Positions 25,946 through 35,854 are shown, counted from the stretch's first letter. The stretch: DNA of 55,911 nucleotides from Bacillus sp. RO2 (GCF_012911845.1 NZ_JAAXCU010000017.1:1-55911), one strand, 5' to 3'. The notes: a model not told the origin generated them from the sequence alone. Numbers and translations: made by a program.

Positions 25946-26030
25946 CCAACCTTTATTCTCCGGAAAACCAGAAGGCAAACATCATGATTTGCCTCTCCAG
26001 TTTACACGTTCTCGGTCTTGTACATCTAAG

Positions 26031-26903
26031 TCAATTCGCAATATATCTCCAAAACGTCCCATACTTCACGGGAACCTTCTCCACGCGCTGTGCCAGCTGA
26101 AGCTTCTTTAACTCATGCTCCACTTCTACGATCGGCAGGTTATAGACTACCGATATTTCCTTTGTTGCTACAAAGGAAAACTGCGATAAGAAATCCTCTA
26201 ATGGTGGCAGCATCTTAGGAAAAGGCTGTTCTCCGAGCATGTCTTGCAGAATGTGCACATACACTTCATAGGAATGATAGCCTGAAACCTTAATGCCTTC
26301 CTCTTCGATATTTTCGTTAAAGAATACAAGAGTAGGGATCTCAGAAACGTCCATCTCATTGGTGATTTTGAAATCGCAATTCAAGGCCTTTGACGCACAA
26401 TCCCCGTTCATATCTTTTTTGAACTCTTCCATGTCCAGTCCAACAGACTCCGCACATTCCATTAATACAGAGAGTTCAGAGATATTCTGTTTCTCTAAGA
26501 ACAATACCTCTTGTAACTTACGCAAGTATTTAATGCCTGCCTTACGTCCTTGAAGCTCGGCAGCCTTAATTGCAATAGATGCAACATAGGGCGATTCAAT
26601 CGGATTCTCAAGCCACAAGGACCCATCACAGGACATGCCAGAGCGGGTTGCGGTGCGTTCCCAAACTTGGGCCATGGACGCAGCATAATGCTTTTTCGCA
26701 AGATTAAGGGATGTCAATTGTCCGGTTACAATATGCTTGATCGTAAAATACTGTCCATACTGCACATATAACTTTTTTAACATAGGTTCCAATGCCCAAC
26801 ACTCCGGGCAGAGCGGATCGATGAAAAAGTAAATCTCTATTGGTTTATTGGTAGTATGCTGTATGTTTTGTAAATAAAATAATTTCTTATCATTACAGGT
26901 CAC
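26031..26903 (-). CDS. spxH: ClpXP adaptor SpxH (YjbH), thioredoxin/DsbA-like
   Basis: 290 residues from GTG 26903. The DsbA-like domain holds C32PEC35 in [10 protein letters not shown]; the C-terminal winged region (about 225-290) ends with [10 protein letters not shown]. It binds Spx and accelerates its degradation by ClpXP; disulfide or nitrosative stress and aggregation inactivate it (established for the family). It overlaps yjbI by 11 bp, so the two are translated from one mRNA. It is encoded about 10 kb from its substrate gene spx. Confidence 0.95.
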   Translation of the reverse strand: MTCNDKKLFYLQNIQHTTNKPIEIYFFIDPLCPECWALEPMLKKLYVQYGQYFTIKHIVTGQLTSLNLAKKHYAASMAQVWERTATRSGMSCDGSLWLENPIESPYVASIAIKAAELQGRKAGIKYLRKLQEVLFLEKQNISELSVLMECAESVGLDMEEFKKDMNGDCASKALNCDFKITNEMDVSEIPTLVFFNENIEEEGIKVSGYHSYEVYVHILQDMLGEQPFPKMLPPLEDFLSQFSFVATKEISVVYNLPIVEVEHELKKLQLAQRVEKVPVKYGTFWRYIAN

Positions 26904-27309
26904 ATGAATCTTCCTTTTCTTCAGGTTTGTCTGGGGTATTTATCATATGTTGAGCCGTTAGTACTAAACGCTGAAAAAATTCTTTTCGATATGAACCCTC
27001 AAGTTCCACTTCATCCATTGCCTCTTCCATGCATGCAAGCCATGCTTTCGCACGCTTTGGTGTAATTTCAAAAGGCATATGACGTGCACGAAGCATTGGG
27101 TGCCCATGCTCACTCGTATAAAGAGGTGGTCCTCCTAAGTACTGGGTAAGAAATTGCTTTTGCTTCCTTGCTGTTTCCGTCAAATCATTCGGGAAAATAG
27201 GAGCTAAACTGGGATGGCGACCTACACGATCGTAAAATGCGTCTACAAGTTCTTCAATAACTTGCTCACCGCCAACGGCTTCAAAAGGTGATTGTATGTT
27301 ATCCATCAT
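26893..27309 (-). CDS. yjbI: Truncated hemoglobin YjbI (group II, trHbO)
   Basis: 138 residues from ATG 27309; a second ATG (27306) is equally possible with RBS AAGGAG. Group II features: proximal His in [10 protein letters not shown], Trp in AKAWLACM (G8) and Tyr in VDAFYDRV (B10). Trunc. hemoglobins of this group bind O2 and NO. The operon with spxH is conserved in Firmicutes and suggests a redox/NO-linked role; roxS, NO-responsive, lies next door. Confidence 0.93.
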   Translation of the reverse strand: MMDNIQSPFEAVGGEQVIEELVDAFYDRVGRHPSLAPIFPNDLTETARKQKQFLTQYLGGPPLYTSEHGHPMLRARHMPFEITPKRAKAWLACMEEAMDEVELEGSYRKEFFQRLVLTAQHMINTPDKPEEKEDSCDL

Positions 27310-27436
27310 TTTAAACTCCTTATATCTAAAGTAACGATTGTATGTATATTTTAGCAATGTGGTTATTATATCTCAAACAATTCGATTCCACCCTTGCAAA
27401 AAATAGGGAAAAAAGGGAATGGATTGGTTAAACACC

Positions 27437-27564
27437 GCTGTTGATTTCCGCAAACGGCTTCGCTTTCCGCGGGACGGTGCTTGAGCCTCCTCACAACGCT
27501 TCAGGGGTCTCAATCTACCGTTACTTCCCCGCAGGAGTCTTCGCCTTTTGCTCCAATCAACAGC
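27437..27564 (-). repeat. Dispersed structured repeat, copy 6
   Basis: Complete short-form copy, inverted, between GCTGTTGATTTCC (27437) and CCAATCAACAGC (27564): terminal arms pair perfectly (GCTGTTGATT/AATCAACAGC). It occupies the yjbI upstream / cwlQ downstream gap. The yjbI promoter must lie between it and the gene or within 27310-27430, where I see no clear consensus. Confidence 0.88.
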
Positions 27565-27597
27565 TATAGACTACAATTCATCTTCATAGGCAAAATA

Positions 27598-27645
27598 AAA
27601 AACACCGCGCATGAAATTTTCTTTTGCATGCGTGGTGTTTCTTAT
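27598..27645 (-). terminator. yjbK-cwlQ operon terminator
   Basis: Minus strand ACACCACGCATG / CATGCGCGGTGT followed by TTTTTT, directly after cwlQ. Confidence 0.88.
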
Positions 27646-27650
27646 AAGAT

Positions 27651-28322
27651 TTAAGCCTGATAATTCCCAGTAACCTTTCGGACGTAGTTCATGGTTTCTT
27701 TGAAAGGAGGGACCCCGTTGTATTTGTCTACGTTGCCTGGACCAGCATTGTAGGCAGCAAGTGCGAGGGTTAGGTTGCCGTCGTACTTATCGAGCATCTG
27801 ACGGATGTATTTAGTGCCGCCCATTATATTTTGGCGAGGGTCAAGTGCATTAGAAACTCCCAGACCCTTTGCTGTTAAAGGCATGAGCTGCATTAAACCG
27901 GTTGCCCCTGCATGGCTTATGGCAGTTGGATTAAAATTTGATTCTTGTTGGATGATTGCTTTAATTAGTTTTGGGTCGACTCCATATTTTACAGAAGCTT
28001 CCTCAATAATTTCTTCAAAATCTGTCCGTTCTGCTACACTTTTATACTTTCCTAATGTTCCAGTAGCATGGATTGGCGCATTACTTTTACCAATCTCCGC
28101 TTCCAAAAAGCTTGCATTCATAGAAAGCAAAGCTGTATTCAATGGATGGGAAAAAGAAGAGTCCTGTCCTGGCAGTGGGGTATTCCCTGTATTAGTAGCC
28201 ATCATCCCTGACAACACAGTAGAAAATGGTAGTGAGGAACCAGATCGGGTGGAATGCTTGTTATCTTGTAATCCTTGCAGACCTTGAAGTTGCATTATGG
28301 ACCTGAATTGTTCTACGTTCAT
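27651..28322 (-). CDS. cwlQ: Lytic transglycosylase CwlQ (YjbJ)
   Basis: 223 residues from ATG 28322 (MNVEQF), RBS AGGAGGAGCAAAT. The C-terminal SLT domain (about 105-220) has the catalytic Glu in IIQQESNFNP, GLMQLMP and LALAAYNAGPGNV. No classical signal peptide; the N-terminal 100 residues are Ser/Gln-rich and unstructured. B. subtilis CwlQ shows muramidase and transglycosylase activity on peptidoglycan. The start overlaps the yjbK stop by 4 bp (ATGA). Confidence 0.93.
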   Translation of the reverse strand: MNVEQFRSIMQLQGLQGLQDNKHSTRSGSSLPFSTVLSGMMATNTGNTPLPGQDSSFSHPLNTALLSMNASFLEAEIGKSNAPIHATGTLGKYKSVAERTDFEEIIEEASVKYGVDPKLIKAIIQQESNFNPTAISHAGATGLMQLMPLTAKGLGVSNALDPRQNIMGGTKYIRQMLDKYDGNLTLALAAYNAGPGNVDKYNGVPPFKETMNYVRKVTGNYQA

Positions 28323-28930
28323 ATTTGCTCCTCCTCTCCTGTAAGCGCACAAGCTTTAGCCTCGTAAAATCTTACAATTTTATTTTTCGTTTCCCGGAGA
28401 GGGATTCCATACGCATCAAGAAGTTCGTGGAATAATTTTTCGCCTTCTGCGTAATTTTCCACTTCATATTCTAGCTCAAAATCGCTAGTATCCAAATAAG
28501 TGCTTTCATCCAATACTAATAATCCTTCTTTGTAAGGAAGCTCGGCGCGGTTTGTTTTCAAAGAGCCAAAATAGATTACTTCAGAAGGAGAGATATTAAG
28601 ATCCTCTCTTAAAATAGTGGAGATAATTCCGCTGACCAAGCCGTTTTTTTCAGTTTTCATCGTTTGAAATTCATGTTCAGACACAACCTGATGTGTTTCT
28701 AAAAGACCTTCTTTAGCGGGTTGTTTTAAGGTAAGCGTGAATGTGTCTCCTTTTTTTCGAATGCGAAGGGCACAGCCTTTTTCCTTTAGAGCAAACGCAG
28801 GCGTGTCAAAATAATGATTCTCCTGCGTGAAAAAGTCATCTGATTTCACTTTGAATGCCGAACAGAGAGATGTAAATTCATCAAAGGTCAATAAGTTTTT
28901 AAATTCAATTTCGATTTCTTGGTTAGTCAT
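28319..28930 (-). CDS. yjbK: CYTH-domain protein YjbK
   Basis: 203 residues. Family hallmark EIEIEFK (ExExK) at the N-terminus, then ALRIRKK, TLTLKQP and the ELEYEVENY strand of the triphosphate-tunnel fold. CYTH enzymes hydrolyse inorganic or organic triphosphates with a divalent metal; the substrate of YjbK is unsettled. It is translationally coupled to cwlQ and divergent from yjbL. Confidence 0.93.
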   Translation of the reverse strand: MTNQEIEIEFKNLLTFDEFTSLCSAFKVKSDDFFTQENHYFDTPAFALKEKGCALRIRKKGDTFTLTLKQPAKEGLLETHQVVSEHEFQTMKTEKNGLVSGIISTILREDLNISPSEVIYFGSLKTNRAELPYKEGLLVLDESTYLDTSDFELEYEVENYAEGEKLFHELLDAYGIPLRETKNKIVRFYEAKACALTGEEEQI

Positions 28931-29116
28931 AGTTTTACCTCTCCTAATTGATATACTTCTATTATTACTTGCTTTTTGAGGGAAGGCAATGTTTAAGTGA
29001 CATTCTTATAGGAATCATGAAACACAATAATTTGGTAAAAAGTTAGGTTTCCATTTCGTTGAAGGAAGGGAATTATGATAATATATGAGTAGGATTTAGG
29101 TTGGAAGGAGATTATT

Positions 29117-29485
29117 ATGCAAAAAAGAATTGAAATTAAGAAAACATCATGGAGTGAACAACAACTTTTGCTAGAGGCGGATTCAGTATCTTTTCCGCTA
29201 GATCAAGTGTCTGCGAGCAATCAAATGCTGGTGGATTCAGACAATCTCGCATTTATTTATAAGCTGGAAACAGCGACGGAATTTATCTATGTAAGTATCA
29301 AGGATGATTTTTGGAATGATGTGAAAAAAGCATTACTAGATAAAAAGGCGATAGTCCTTGTAGTGGACAAGACGGCATTACTGCTGACAAACATAGAAGA
29401 AGAACTAGGGTACTTAATAGAAAATATAAAAGACAACGCCAATTATGGGGAAGAGATGGAGAGAAGAGTAAACGAGATTTTTTAA
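29117..29485 (+). CDS. yjbL: Conserved protein YjbL
   Basis: 122 residues, soluble, alpha/beta composition, no signal peptide. Identified by its position between divergent yjbK and sasB and by general YjbL-like length. Function unknown. RBS GGAAGGAG. The sasB start follows 15 bp after the stop, so the genes are probably co-transcribed. A possible promoter TTGAAG (29059) - 17 bp - TATATG lies upstream. Confidence 0.8.
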   Translation: MQKRIEIKKTSWSEQQLLLEADSVSFPLDQVSASNQMLVDSDNLAFIYKLETATEFIYVSIKDDFWNDVKKALLDKKAIVLVVDKTALLLTNIEEELGYLIENIKDNANYGEEMERRVNEIF

Positions 29486-29500
29486 GGGGTTTGGCCAATT

Positions 29501-30133
29501 ATGATACAACACTGGGATATGTTTTTAGCGCCTTATAAACAGGCAATAGATGAAATGAAAGTGAAACTAAAGGGGATGCGCGGGCAATTTAAAATGCAAT
29601 CAGAGCATTCGCCAATTGAATTTGTCACAGGAAGGGTAAAGCCGATCGCAAGTATCTTGGATAAAGCTACTCGCAAGGGCATATCGCTTGAAAAGCTGGA
29701 AGATGAAATGCAAGACATTGCAGGTGTCCGCATGATGTGTCAGTTTGTCGATGATATACATAGAGTAGTGGAAATTCTCCGGATTCGCAATGATTTTGAA
29801 ATTGTAGAAGAACGAGATTATATTTCCTCTCGAAAAAATAGCGGCTATCGCTCCTATCATGTAGTTGTACGTTATCCCGTACAAACGATTGAAGGGGAAA
29901 AGAAAATCCTAGTTGAGATTCAGATCAGGACACTTGCCATGAATTTCTGGGCAACCATTGAGCACTCTCTGAACTACAAATATAGCGGCCAATTTCCTCA
30001 AGATATAAAGGAAAGACTGGTACGTGCAGCGGAAGCAGCGTATTTACTTGATGCAGAAATGTCGCAGATCCGAGGAGAAATCCAAGAAGCACAAGCGATC
30101 TTTTCTCGTAAAAAAGAGCTAGATTCGAACTAA
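29501..30133 (+). CDS. sasB: Small alarmone synthetase SasB (RelQ, YjbM)
   Basis: 210 residues. RelA/SpoT-type synthetase domain only: [34 protein letters not shown] and [23 protein letters not shown] (the acidic metal/catalytic residue is in this segment). It makes (p)ppGpp from GTP/GDP and ATP without a hydrolase domain; RelQ enzymes form tetramers allosterically activated by pppGpp (family knowledge). Lies in the yjbL-sasB-nadK-yjbO operon. Confidence 0.96.
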   Translation: MIQHWDMFLAPYKQAIDEMKVKLKGMRGQFKMQSEHSPIEFVTGRVKPIASILDKATRKGISLEKLEDEMQDIAGVRMMCQFVDDIHRVVEILRIRNDFEIVEERDYISSRKNSGYRSYHVVVRYPVQTIEGEKKILVEIQIRTLAMNFWATIEHSLNYKYSGQFPQDIKERLVRAAEAAYLLDAEMSQIRGEIQEAQAIFSRKKELDSN

Positions 30134-30149
30134 TAAAAGGGGTGGGAGT

Positions 30150-30947
30150 ATGAAATTTGCCATAACCTCCAAAGGGGACTCGGTGTCAAATACTTTGATG
30201 CACAAAATGAGGACCTACTTGCAGGATTTTGATTTGATTTACGATGAAGATCAACCTGATTTGGTTGTTTCTGTTGGTGGAGACGGGACACTTCTATACG
30301 CGTTTCATCGCTACCGCAGCCGCCTGGATAAGACTGCTTTCATCGGTGTCCATACAGGTCACCTAGGTTTTTATGCCGACTGGGTACCAGAAGAGATTGA
30401 AAAACTGGTCATTGCAATAGCCAAGACTCCTTATCAAATTGTGGAATATCCTCTATTAGAAGTGATAATCCGCTACAATGATGGGGGAAGAGAAGCACGT
30501 TACCTTGCATTAAATGAATGTACGGTTAAAAGTGTGGAAGGCACATTGGTTATGGATGTAGAGATTAAGGGACAGTTATTCGAGACCTTCCGTGGTGATG
30601 GACTGTGCATTTCTACTCCTTCCGGCAGTACCGCCTATAATAAAGCGTTAGGTGGGGCTATCTTGCATCCATCCCTACCTGCCATTCAGCTGGCAGAGAT
30701 GGCTTCCATTAACAACAGGGTATTCCGTACCATCGGATCGCCACTTGTATTGCCCCAGCACCATACCTGTCTATTAAAACCGGTCAATGATGTCGACTAT
30801 CAAATCACCATTGACCATTTGACGCTGCTACATAAGGATGTTAAATCTATTCAAAGCCGTGTAGCAAAAGAAAAAATTCGCTTTGCACGCTTCCGTCCTT
30901 TCCCTTTCTGGAAACGAGTTAGCGATTCATTCATTACGGATAAATAA
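30150..30947 (+). CDS. nadK: NAD kinase
   Basis: 265 residues. GGDG motif at 43-46 ([10 protein letters not shown]), NE motif in LALNECTV and the [12 protein letters not shown] active-site loop. It phosphorylates NAD to NADP with ATP (B. subtilis YjbN/NadF). RBS AAGGGGTGGG. Linkage to the alarmone synthetase and pseudouridine synthase is conserved in Bacillus. Confidence 0.96.
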   Translation: MKFAITSKGDSVSNTLMHKMRTYLQDFDLIYDEDQPDLVVSVGGDGTLLYAFHRYRSRLDKTAFIGVHTGHLGFYADWVPEEIEKLVIAIAKTPYQIVEYPLLEVIIRYNDGGREARYLALNECTVKSVEGTLVMDVEIKGQLFETFRGDGLCISTPSGSTAYNKALGGAILHPSLPAIQLAEMASINNRVFRTIGSPLVLPQHHTCLLKPVNDVDYQITIDHLTLLHKDVKSIQSRVAKEKIRFARFRPFPFWKRVSDSFITDK

Positions 30948-30962
30948 GAGGACTGGTTTTGT

Positions 30963-31871
30963 ATGGAACAATTTTGTCTCAGTTTTCAAGTTGGTCAGCA
31001 AGATGAAGGCAAGCTTCTAAGGGATTTTTTGAAAGATAAACAGATTTCCAAAGGAGCATTGATCGATATAAAATTCAACGGTGGGGCGCTGCATGTCAAT
31101 GGCAGCGCCGTTACTGTGCGATACGTTCTGCATGTAGGCGATATGGTTGAGGTGTTTTTTCCAAAAGAAGAGCCGAGTGAAGATCTTGTGGCTGAGGACA
31201 TTCCTTTGGATATCGTTTATGAGGATGAGTATGTGCTCGTTGTGAACAAGCCTGCTGGGATGGCATCCATACCGTCACGGGAGCATCGTTTTGGTACACT
31301 TGCCAATGGTGTGCTTGGTTACTATGAGTCTAAGGGAATATCCGCAACTATACATATTGTTACTAGGCTGGACCTTGATACGTCAGGGTTGATGCTCATT
31401 GCCAAGCACCGACATGCGCATCATCTATTTTCCTTGCAACAGCGGGATTTTGGCGTCAAGCGGCGGTATGAGGCATTGATTCATGGGCAGATGAATGCTG
31501 AAGAGGTTAGCTTAAGTAGGACGGTAGATGCGCCAATTGGTCGGAAGGATTCCAGCATCATTGAGCGAGAGGTCCGTGATGACGGACAGCGGGCGGTAAC
31601 TCATTATGAGGTGCTTCGTATTGGAGCGGGGTGGAGTCATGTGACGTTGCGCTTGGAGACAGGGCGAACTCATCAGATCCGTGTGCATATGGCACATATA
31701 GGACATCCGTTACTTGGCGACAGTTTATACGGAGGTTCTGTGTTAGCTGGAATGTCACGCCAGGCGTTGCACAGCTGTGAGTTGAGCTTCTTTCATCCGG
31801 TGGAAGAGCGGGAAATGACGTTTCAATGCGAGTTGCCAGACGATATAAAAAGAGTGTTAGGGGAAAGCTGA
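30963..31871 (+). CDS. yjbO: RluA/RluD-family pseudouridine synthase YjbO
   Basis: 302 residues. N-terminal S4-like region (about 15-80), then the catalytic domain with the invariant Asp in TRLDLDTSGLML (near 137) and ETGRTHQIRVHMAHIGHPLLGD. It isomerises uridine in an RNA; the exact target (23S rRNA or tRNA) cannot be told from sequence. Last gene of the operon; terminator follows. Confidence 0.94.
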   Translation: MEQFCLSFQVGQQDEGKLLRDFLKDKQISKGALIDIKFNGGALHVNGSAVTVRYVLHVGDMVEVFFPKEEPSEDLVAEDIPLDIVYEDEYVLVVNKPAGMASIPSREHRFGTLANGVLGYYESKGISATIHIVTRLDLDTSGLMLIAKHRHAHHLFSLQQRDFGVKRRYEALIHGQMNAEEVSLSRTVDAPIGRKDSSIIEREVRDDGQRAVTHYEVLRIGAGWSHVTLRLETGRTHQIRVHMAHIGHPLLGDSLYGGSVLAGMSRQALHSCELSFFHPVEEREMTFQCELPDDIKRVLGES

Positions 31872-31898
31872 CGATCCGAGGAGATGTCGGCTTTCTTT
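31863..31898 (+). terminator. yjbLMNO operon terminator
   Basis: AAAGCTGAC / GTCGGCTTT stem (one bulge) overlapping the yjbO stop, followed by CTTTTTTT. Confidence 0.8.
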
Positions 31899-31976
31899 TT
31901 TTATGGGACAGGCTTGCTGACTGCGATTTACTCGCTAAGAGGGAAGGGCGACTGGGCTACTGGTGGAAAATGAGAA

Positions 31977-32105
31977 TCGCCCGTAAACGTTTAATTTTCG
32001 CCCATAAACTCGGAAAAATCGCCCGTAAATCTCAAATATCACCCGTTTTTCCAGAAAATCGCCCGTATTTTCTGATTTTCGCCAGTAAACTAACATTATC
32101 GCTCG
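31977..32105 (-). repeat. 20-21-bp-period TCGCCCGT array (second locus of the CGGGCGA family)
   Basis: TCGCCCGT-type octamers start at 31977, 31998, 32019, 32039, 32059, 32079 and 32099 (intervals 21, 21, 20, 20, 20, 20). Inverse complement of the array around the IS. Spacers are AT-rich. Beyond it, 32110-32262 is a GC-richer stretch that includes a weak match (GCTGTGGAATTTCC) to the end of the dispersed repeat and no gene. Confidence 0.88.
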
Positions 32106-32262
32106 ATTGAATGAAACGCTGATTTTTGACGCGAGGCCGCCGAAGCTGACCTAGTGCCTCGCTCGCCCGTCGCCTGAGACCCGCAGCCGCTGTGGAATTT
32201 CCCGCTTCTCCCGCCACCGTAGTTTGAACCAAGTCCACACCACTCGCCCATCCACGGTCTTC

Positions 32263-33003
32263 TCAGTCCCACAACTCCCGGAATTTCTCCTTCACAAACG
32301 GCATCCCCGAATCCACAGAAACCGTCTCCAGCTCAGGGTAGCGCAAGGCGGAGAGCATCCCACCAAAAACCGCGCCTGTATCAATATTGGCAGTATTATT
32401 GACAATTCTCACTTCACGAACCGGCGTGTGACCGTAGACTATCCATGCATCTCCGTCATATTCTTGTGCCCAATCCCGGCGGACTGGCATGCCGTTCTCA
32501 TGAAATTCGCCGGTAATATCACCGTAAAGAACAAAGGTTTTCACTTTTTTACCTTGCTTGCCTATGTAGTCCTTTTTAATGCCCGCATGAGCGACGATTA
32601 GTTTGCCATCATCCAACACCTGATAGAGAGGCGAATCCTCATAAAGTTTAATAAACATCTGTCGAAAGCGTTCCTGTTCGGCTCCAGAAAGCGCCTCAAA
32701 TTCCGCCACGGTCGTTTCCAATCCATGTGTATGCTGAACTTTGTTTCCTAAAAGAAAACGGTACAGTTTATTGCAGTGATTTCCGGGAACATAATATCCA
32801 AGTCCCGCTTCGACCAAAGCATAAACGATCTTCGCCACGCCAATGGAGTCAGAACCTCGGTCTGTAAGATCCCCCACAAAGGCAAGTTTTCTTTCATCAG
32901 GATGTTTATATAAACCATCAATCTTTGCATAGCCCAATTTCTTAAGCAAGGCCTTAAATTCCTCAATACACCCATGTATATCACCGATTACATCAATTTT
33001 CAT
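32263..33003 (-). CDS. prpE: Bis(5'-nucleosyl)-tetraphosphatase PrpE
   Basis: 246 residues. Calcineurin-like phosphoesterase signatures: DVIGDIHGC (8-14 region), [23 protein letters not shown] and VYGHTP, with all metal ligands present. B. subtilis PrpE hydrolyses Ap4A asymmetrically and affects spore germination. Monocistronic on the minus strand, divergent from the antiporter; the RBS AGGAGTG precedes the start. Confidence 0.94.
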   Translation of the reverse strand: MKIDVIGDIHGCIEEFKALLKKLGYAKIDGLYKHPDERKLAFVGDLTDRGSDSIGVAKIVYALVEAGLGYYVPGNHCNKLYRFLLGNKVQHTHGLETTVAEFEALSGAEQERFRQMFIKLYEDSPLYQVLDDGKLIVAHAGIKKDYIGKQGKKVKTFVLYGDITGEFHENGMPVRRDWAQEYDGDAWIVYGHTPVREVRIVNNTANIDTGAVFGGMLSALRYPELETVSVDSGMPFVKEKFRELWD

Positions 33004-33168
33004 AAAGCCAGAACACTCCTTTTATGGACATATCTTTTCCTTGTTCTCCATACAAATGAGTGAGAAAAAAGGAAAAAGTTCATACTACTGTTAATATCTT
33101 CATTCTACCATTAATGTAAATTTTTCATGAAATATTTATCAGATTACTGTTTTAGCGTAATAAAAACA

Positions 33169-33177
33169 TGATATAAT
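33169..33177 (+). promoter_or_regulatory. Extended -10 promoter of the antiporter gene
   Basis: TGaTATAAT, 39 bp before the ATG at 33216. It rules out the upstream in-frame TTG (33180), which would precede the transcript start. Confidence 0.65.
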
Positions 33178-33215
33178 TTTTGCTTATTACATATAAAATG
33201 ATCGGGGAAGATAGC

Positions 33216-35279
33216 ATGTTTGAATTACCAATAAAGGAACCGGTATTAGTTTTTACAATTGCCATGATCATCTTTTTCATTTTTCCCTATTTCATGAAAT
33301 TGTTGCGGATTCCGGGGTTAATTGGACCAATTTTGGCGGGAGTCATCATTGGACCAAACGGATTGGCAGTGTTAGAGAGAAGCTCGACCATAGAGTTGCT
33401 AGGTACGGTCGGTTTGCTTTTCATCATGTTCATTGCAGGACTTGAGATGGACCTGGATGGTTTTAAAAAGTACCGAAACCGAAGCATAGTATATGGTATG
33501 CTTTCTTTTTGGATCCCATTAGCTGTTGGTACCGTGATAAGTTTGCTGCTCGGTTATAGTATGGCAGCAGCTATATTGATTGGTTCGATACTTGGTTCCC
33601 ATACTCTCTTAGGATACCCGATTGCCAGCCGTCTAGGGATTGGGAAAAGTAAAGCAATAACCACAGCTGTTGGTGGAAGTATTTTGACCGATACATTTGC
33701 CCTATTGGTGCTTGCTGTCATTACAGGGGCAGCGTCGGGAGAACTTGATATTTATTTTGGTATAAAATTGACCTTCTCGTTGATCGTCTTTGTCGCGATT
33801 ATCTTTTTGGGAACACCCTATCTTTCTAGGTGGTTCTTCAGAAATATTGCGACGGAAGGAACAGGAGAGTTCATCTATGTCATGGTTATGTTATTCACAG
33901 CAGGATCCCTGGCACTTATTGCAGGTCTGCAGCCGATTATCGGGGCATTTTTAGTGGGGCTTGCCCTAAACCGTTTTATTTTCGACCAAGGACCGTTGAT
34001 GAACAGAATTCGTTTTACAGCCAACAGCATTTTCATTCCGTTCTTCCTGTTATCTGTCGGGATGCTGATGGATTTGAGTGTACTTGTCGGCAATGCGAAG
34101 GCATGGGTTTTAACAATTGCCATTGTGCTTGGGCTTTTGGTGAGTAAGTATATTGCCGCAGTGCTAACCAGTAAATTTTACAACTACTCCAAAGATGAAA
34201 AGATGGTGATATTCGGACTTACCACGCCACAGGCTGCCGCTACGCTTGCTGCTACTCTTGTTGGATTTAATGTCGGGTTGTTGGATCAGGCGACGGTTAA
34301 CGGAGTTATCATCATGATTTTAATTACGTGTATTGTCGGACCGTATTTAGTTGAAAAATATGGCCGAAAACTAGCACTTGAAGAAGAAATGATGCCGGTT
34401 CAAAAAGGGGACGCATTAGAGCGAATCCTTATTCCAATTGCCAATCCAAATACGATGGAATCCTTGATGGACCTTGCTTTTGTCATCAGACAATCCAATT
34501 CTGTCGAGCATCCATTGTATGCACTAAGTGTGGTGCAGAGAGACATGTGGGGAGCAGATGGTGATGTGGCAAAAGCAGAGAAAATGCTTGGCCAAGCGGT
34601 TTCCTATTCCAGTGGAGCGGATGTTCCAATCCGTGTGACAACAAGGGTAGACCGTAATATCGCGATTGGTATTAACAGAGCCATCGCGGAAGAACGTATT
34701 ACCACACTAGTTGCAGGCTGGAACGGAGAACGTACAGCACCTCAGAAAATTTTCGGCGGTGTCATCGATCAGGTGCTGGACCAGACAAACGTATCGGTGT
34801 TGATTTCTAAGCTAGGCCATCCACTGAATACCACTAAACGGATAGTGCTGATTCTTCCAAAAGGTATTGACCATAAACCGGGGTATTGGGATGCACTAGC
34901 CACCATAAAATTAATTGCCAGCAATCTTGGGGCAACCATTCAATGCTATGTGATTAAAGGGTTTCCAGATGTTTATAAAGCGCATATGCGTGAAATTAAA
35001 CCAAATCCACCGACGATTGTCGAATGGGTGGAAGGTTGGACGGCACTCTATGATAACAAGCTGCCGACTCTGCAACCAGATGACCTGGTGGTTGTAATAA
35101 GCGCAAGAAGAGGGACGACCGGCTGGCATCCACAGCTTGAGAAGATCCCGGGAAAACTTGCAAAAATAAACCCGGAAAGCTTTATAATTTTCTATCCACG
35201 TGAGGAAAAAGAAGATCTGCGTGGAACACGCGGAACGGAAATTCCGAAAGAAGTACTGCTTGGCAGGGATTATGATTAA
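33216..35279 (+). CDS. yjbQ: CPA2-family monovalent cation:proton antiporter YjbQ
   Basis: 687 residues from ATG 33216 (MFELPI), preferred because the promoter -10 overlaps the region just before an upstream TTG. About 12-13 membrane helices (1-390) with Kef/NhaA-like motifs (AGLEMDLDGFKKYR, GSILGSHTLLGYP, GLTTPQAAATLAATLVG). A cytosolic C-terminal region of about 290 residues shows USP-like patterns (RILIPIANP, TLVAGWNGER). It exchanges Na+/K+ for protons; the substrate is not resolvable. Own terminator. Confidence 0.93.
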   Translation: MFELPIKEPVLVFTIAMIIFFIFPYFMKLLRIPGLIGPILAGVIIGPNGLAVLERSSTIELLGTVGLLFIMFIAGLEMDLDGFKKYRNRSIVYGMLSFWIPLAVGTVISLLLGYSMAAAILIGSILGSHTLLGYPIASRLGIGKSKAITTAVGGSILTDTFALLVLAVITGAASGELDIYFGIKLTFSLIVFVAIIFLGTPYLSRWFFRNIATEGTGEFIYVMVMLFTAGSLALIAGLQPIIGAFLVGLALNRFIFDQGPLMNRIRFTANSIFIPFFLLSVGMLMDLSVLVGNAKAWVLTIAIVLGLLVSKYIAAVLTSKFYNYSKDEKMVIFGLTTPQAAATLAATLVGFNVGLLDQATVNGVIIMILITCIVGPYLVEKYGRKLALEEEMMPVQKGDALERILIPIANPNTMESLMDLAFVIRQSNSVEHPLYALSVVQRDMWGADGDVAKAEKMLGQAVSYSSGADVPIRVTTRVDRNIAIGINRAIAEERITTLVAGWNGERTAPQKIFGGVIDQVLDQTNVSVLISKLGHPLNTTKRIVLILPKGIDHKPGYWDALATIKLIASNLGATIQCYVIKGFPDVYKAHMREIKPNPPTIVEWVEGWTALYDNKLPTLQPDDLVVVISARRGTTGWHPQLEKIPGKLAKINPESFIIFYPREEKEDLRGTRGTEIPKEVLLGRDYD

Positions 35280-35295
35280 ATTGTTTTATTTGATA

Positions 35296-35334
35296 GGAAG
35301 CAGTGCAGGGAGGAAGATACCTGCACTTTTTTTT
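35296..35334 (+). terminator. yjbQ terminator
   Basis: AGTGCAGG / CCTGCACT stem with ten-base loop and eight T. Confidence 0.93.
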
Positions 35335-35364
35335 TGATTGTCTTTACTCCTGAATCTCAGTTGG

Positions 35365-35810
35365 AATCGGTAAACGGTAAGAGAGAGGGGGTCTTTCTGT
35401 CCAAAACGCAGCTACAAAAACAAAAACGGTAAGAGAGAGCCTCTCTCTCCGCCCGAAACCCAGCTCCAAAAGCGAAAACGGTAAGAGAGAGCCTCTCTCT
35501 CCGCCCAAAACGCAGTTCCAAAAGCGAAAACGGTAAGAGAGAGCCTGTCTCTCCGCCCGAAACCCAGCTCCAAAAGCGAAAATGGTAAGAGAGAGCCTGT
35601 CTCTCCGCCCGAAACCCAGCTCCAAAAACAAAAGCGGTAAGAGAGAGCCTCTCTCTCCGCCCAAAACGCAGTTCCAAAAGCGAAAACGGTAAGAGAGAGC
35701 CTCTCTCTCCGCCCGAAACGCAGCTCCAAAAGCGAAAACGGTAAGAGAGATCACCTCTCTCTACCCCAAACGCAGCTCCAAAAACAAAAACGGTAATAAA
35801 ACCCCCATAT
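35365..35810 (+). repeat. 52-bp-period palindromic tandem array B (9 units)
   Basis: The CGGTAA (or TGGTAA) landmark recurs at 35375, 35427, 35479, 35531, 35583, 35635, 35687, 35739 and 35791: every interval is exactly 52 bp. Each unit has a palindrome AGAGAGAGCC-TCTCTCT (variants GCCTGTCTCTC), then CCGCCC(G/A)AAACnCAG(C/T)TCCAAAA. Same family and period as 7145-7690. It fills the yjbQ-fabI gap where B. subtilis carries thiamine genes. Reading frames here are artefacts of the repeat. Confidence 0.93.
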
Positions 35811-35854
35811 TTCCCCAGTTACTACCAGCTACTCCAACTTCCCAAAAGAATAAG

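Noticed and set aside
31826-32110. 94-codon frame after yjbO
   Set aside because: Overlaps the yjbO end, its terminator and the short-period array; no RBS or homology.
35344-35754. Three overlapping minus-strand frames of 100-136 codons
   Set aside because: All are translations of the palindromic array in different frames.
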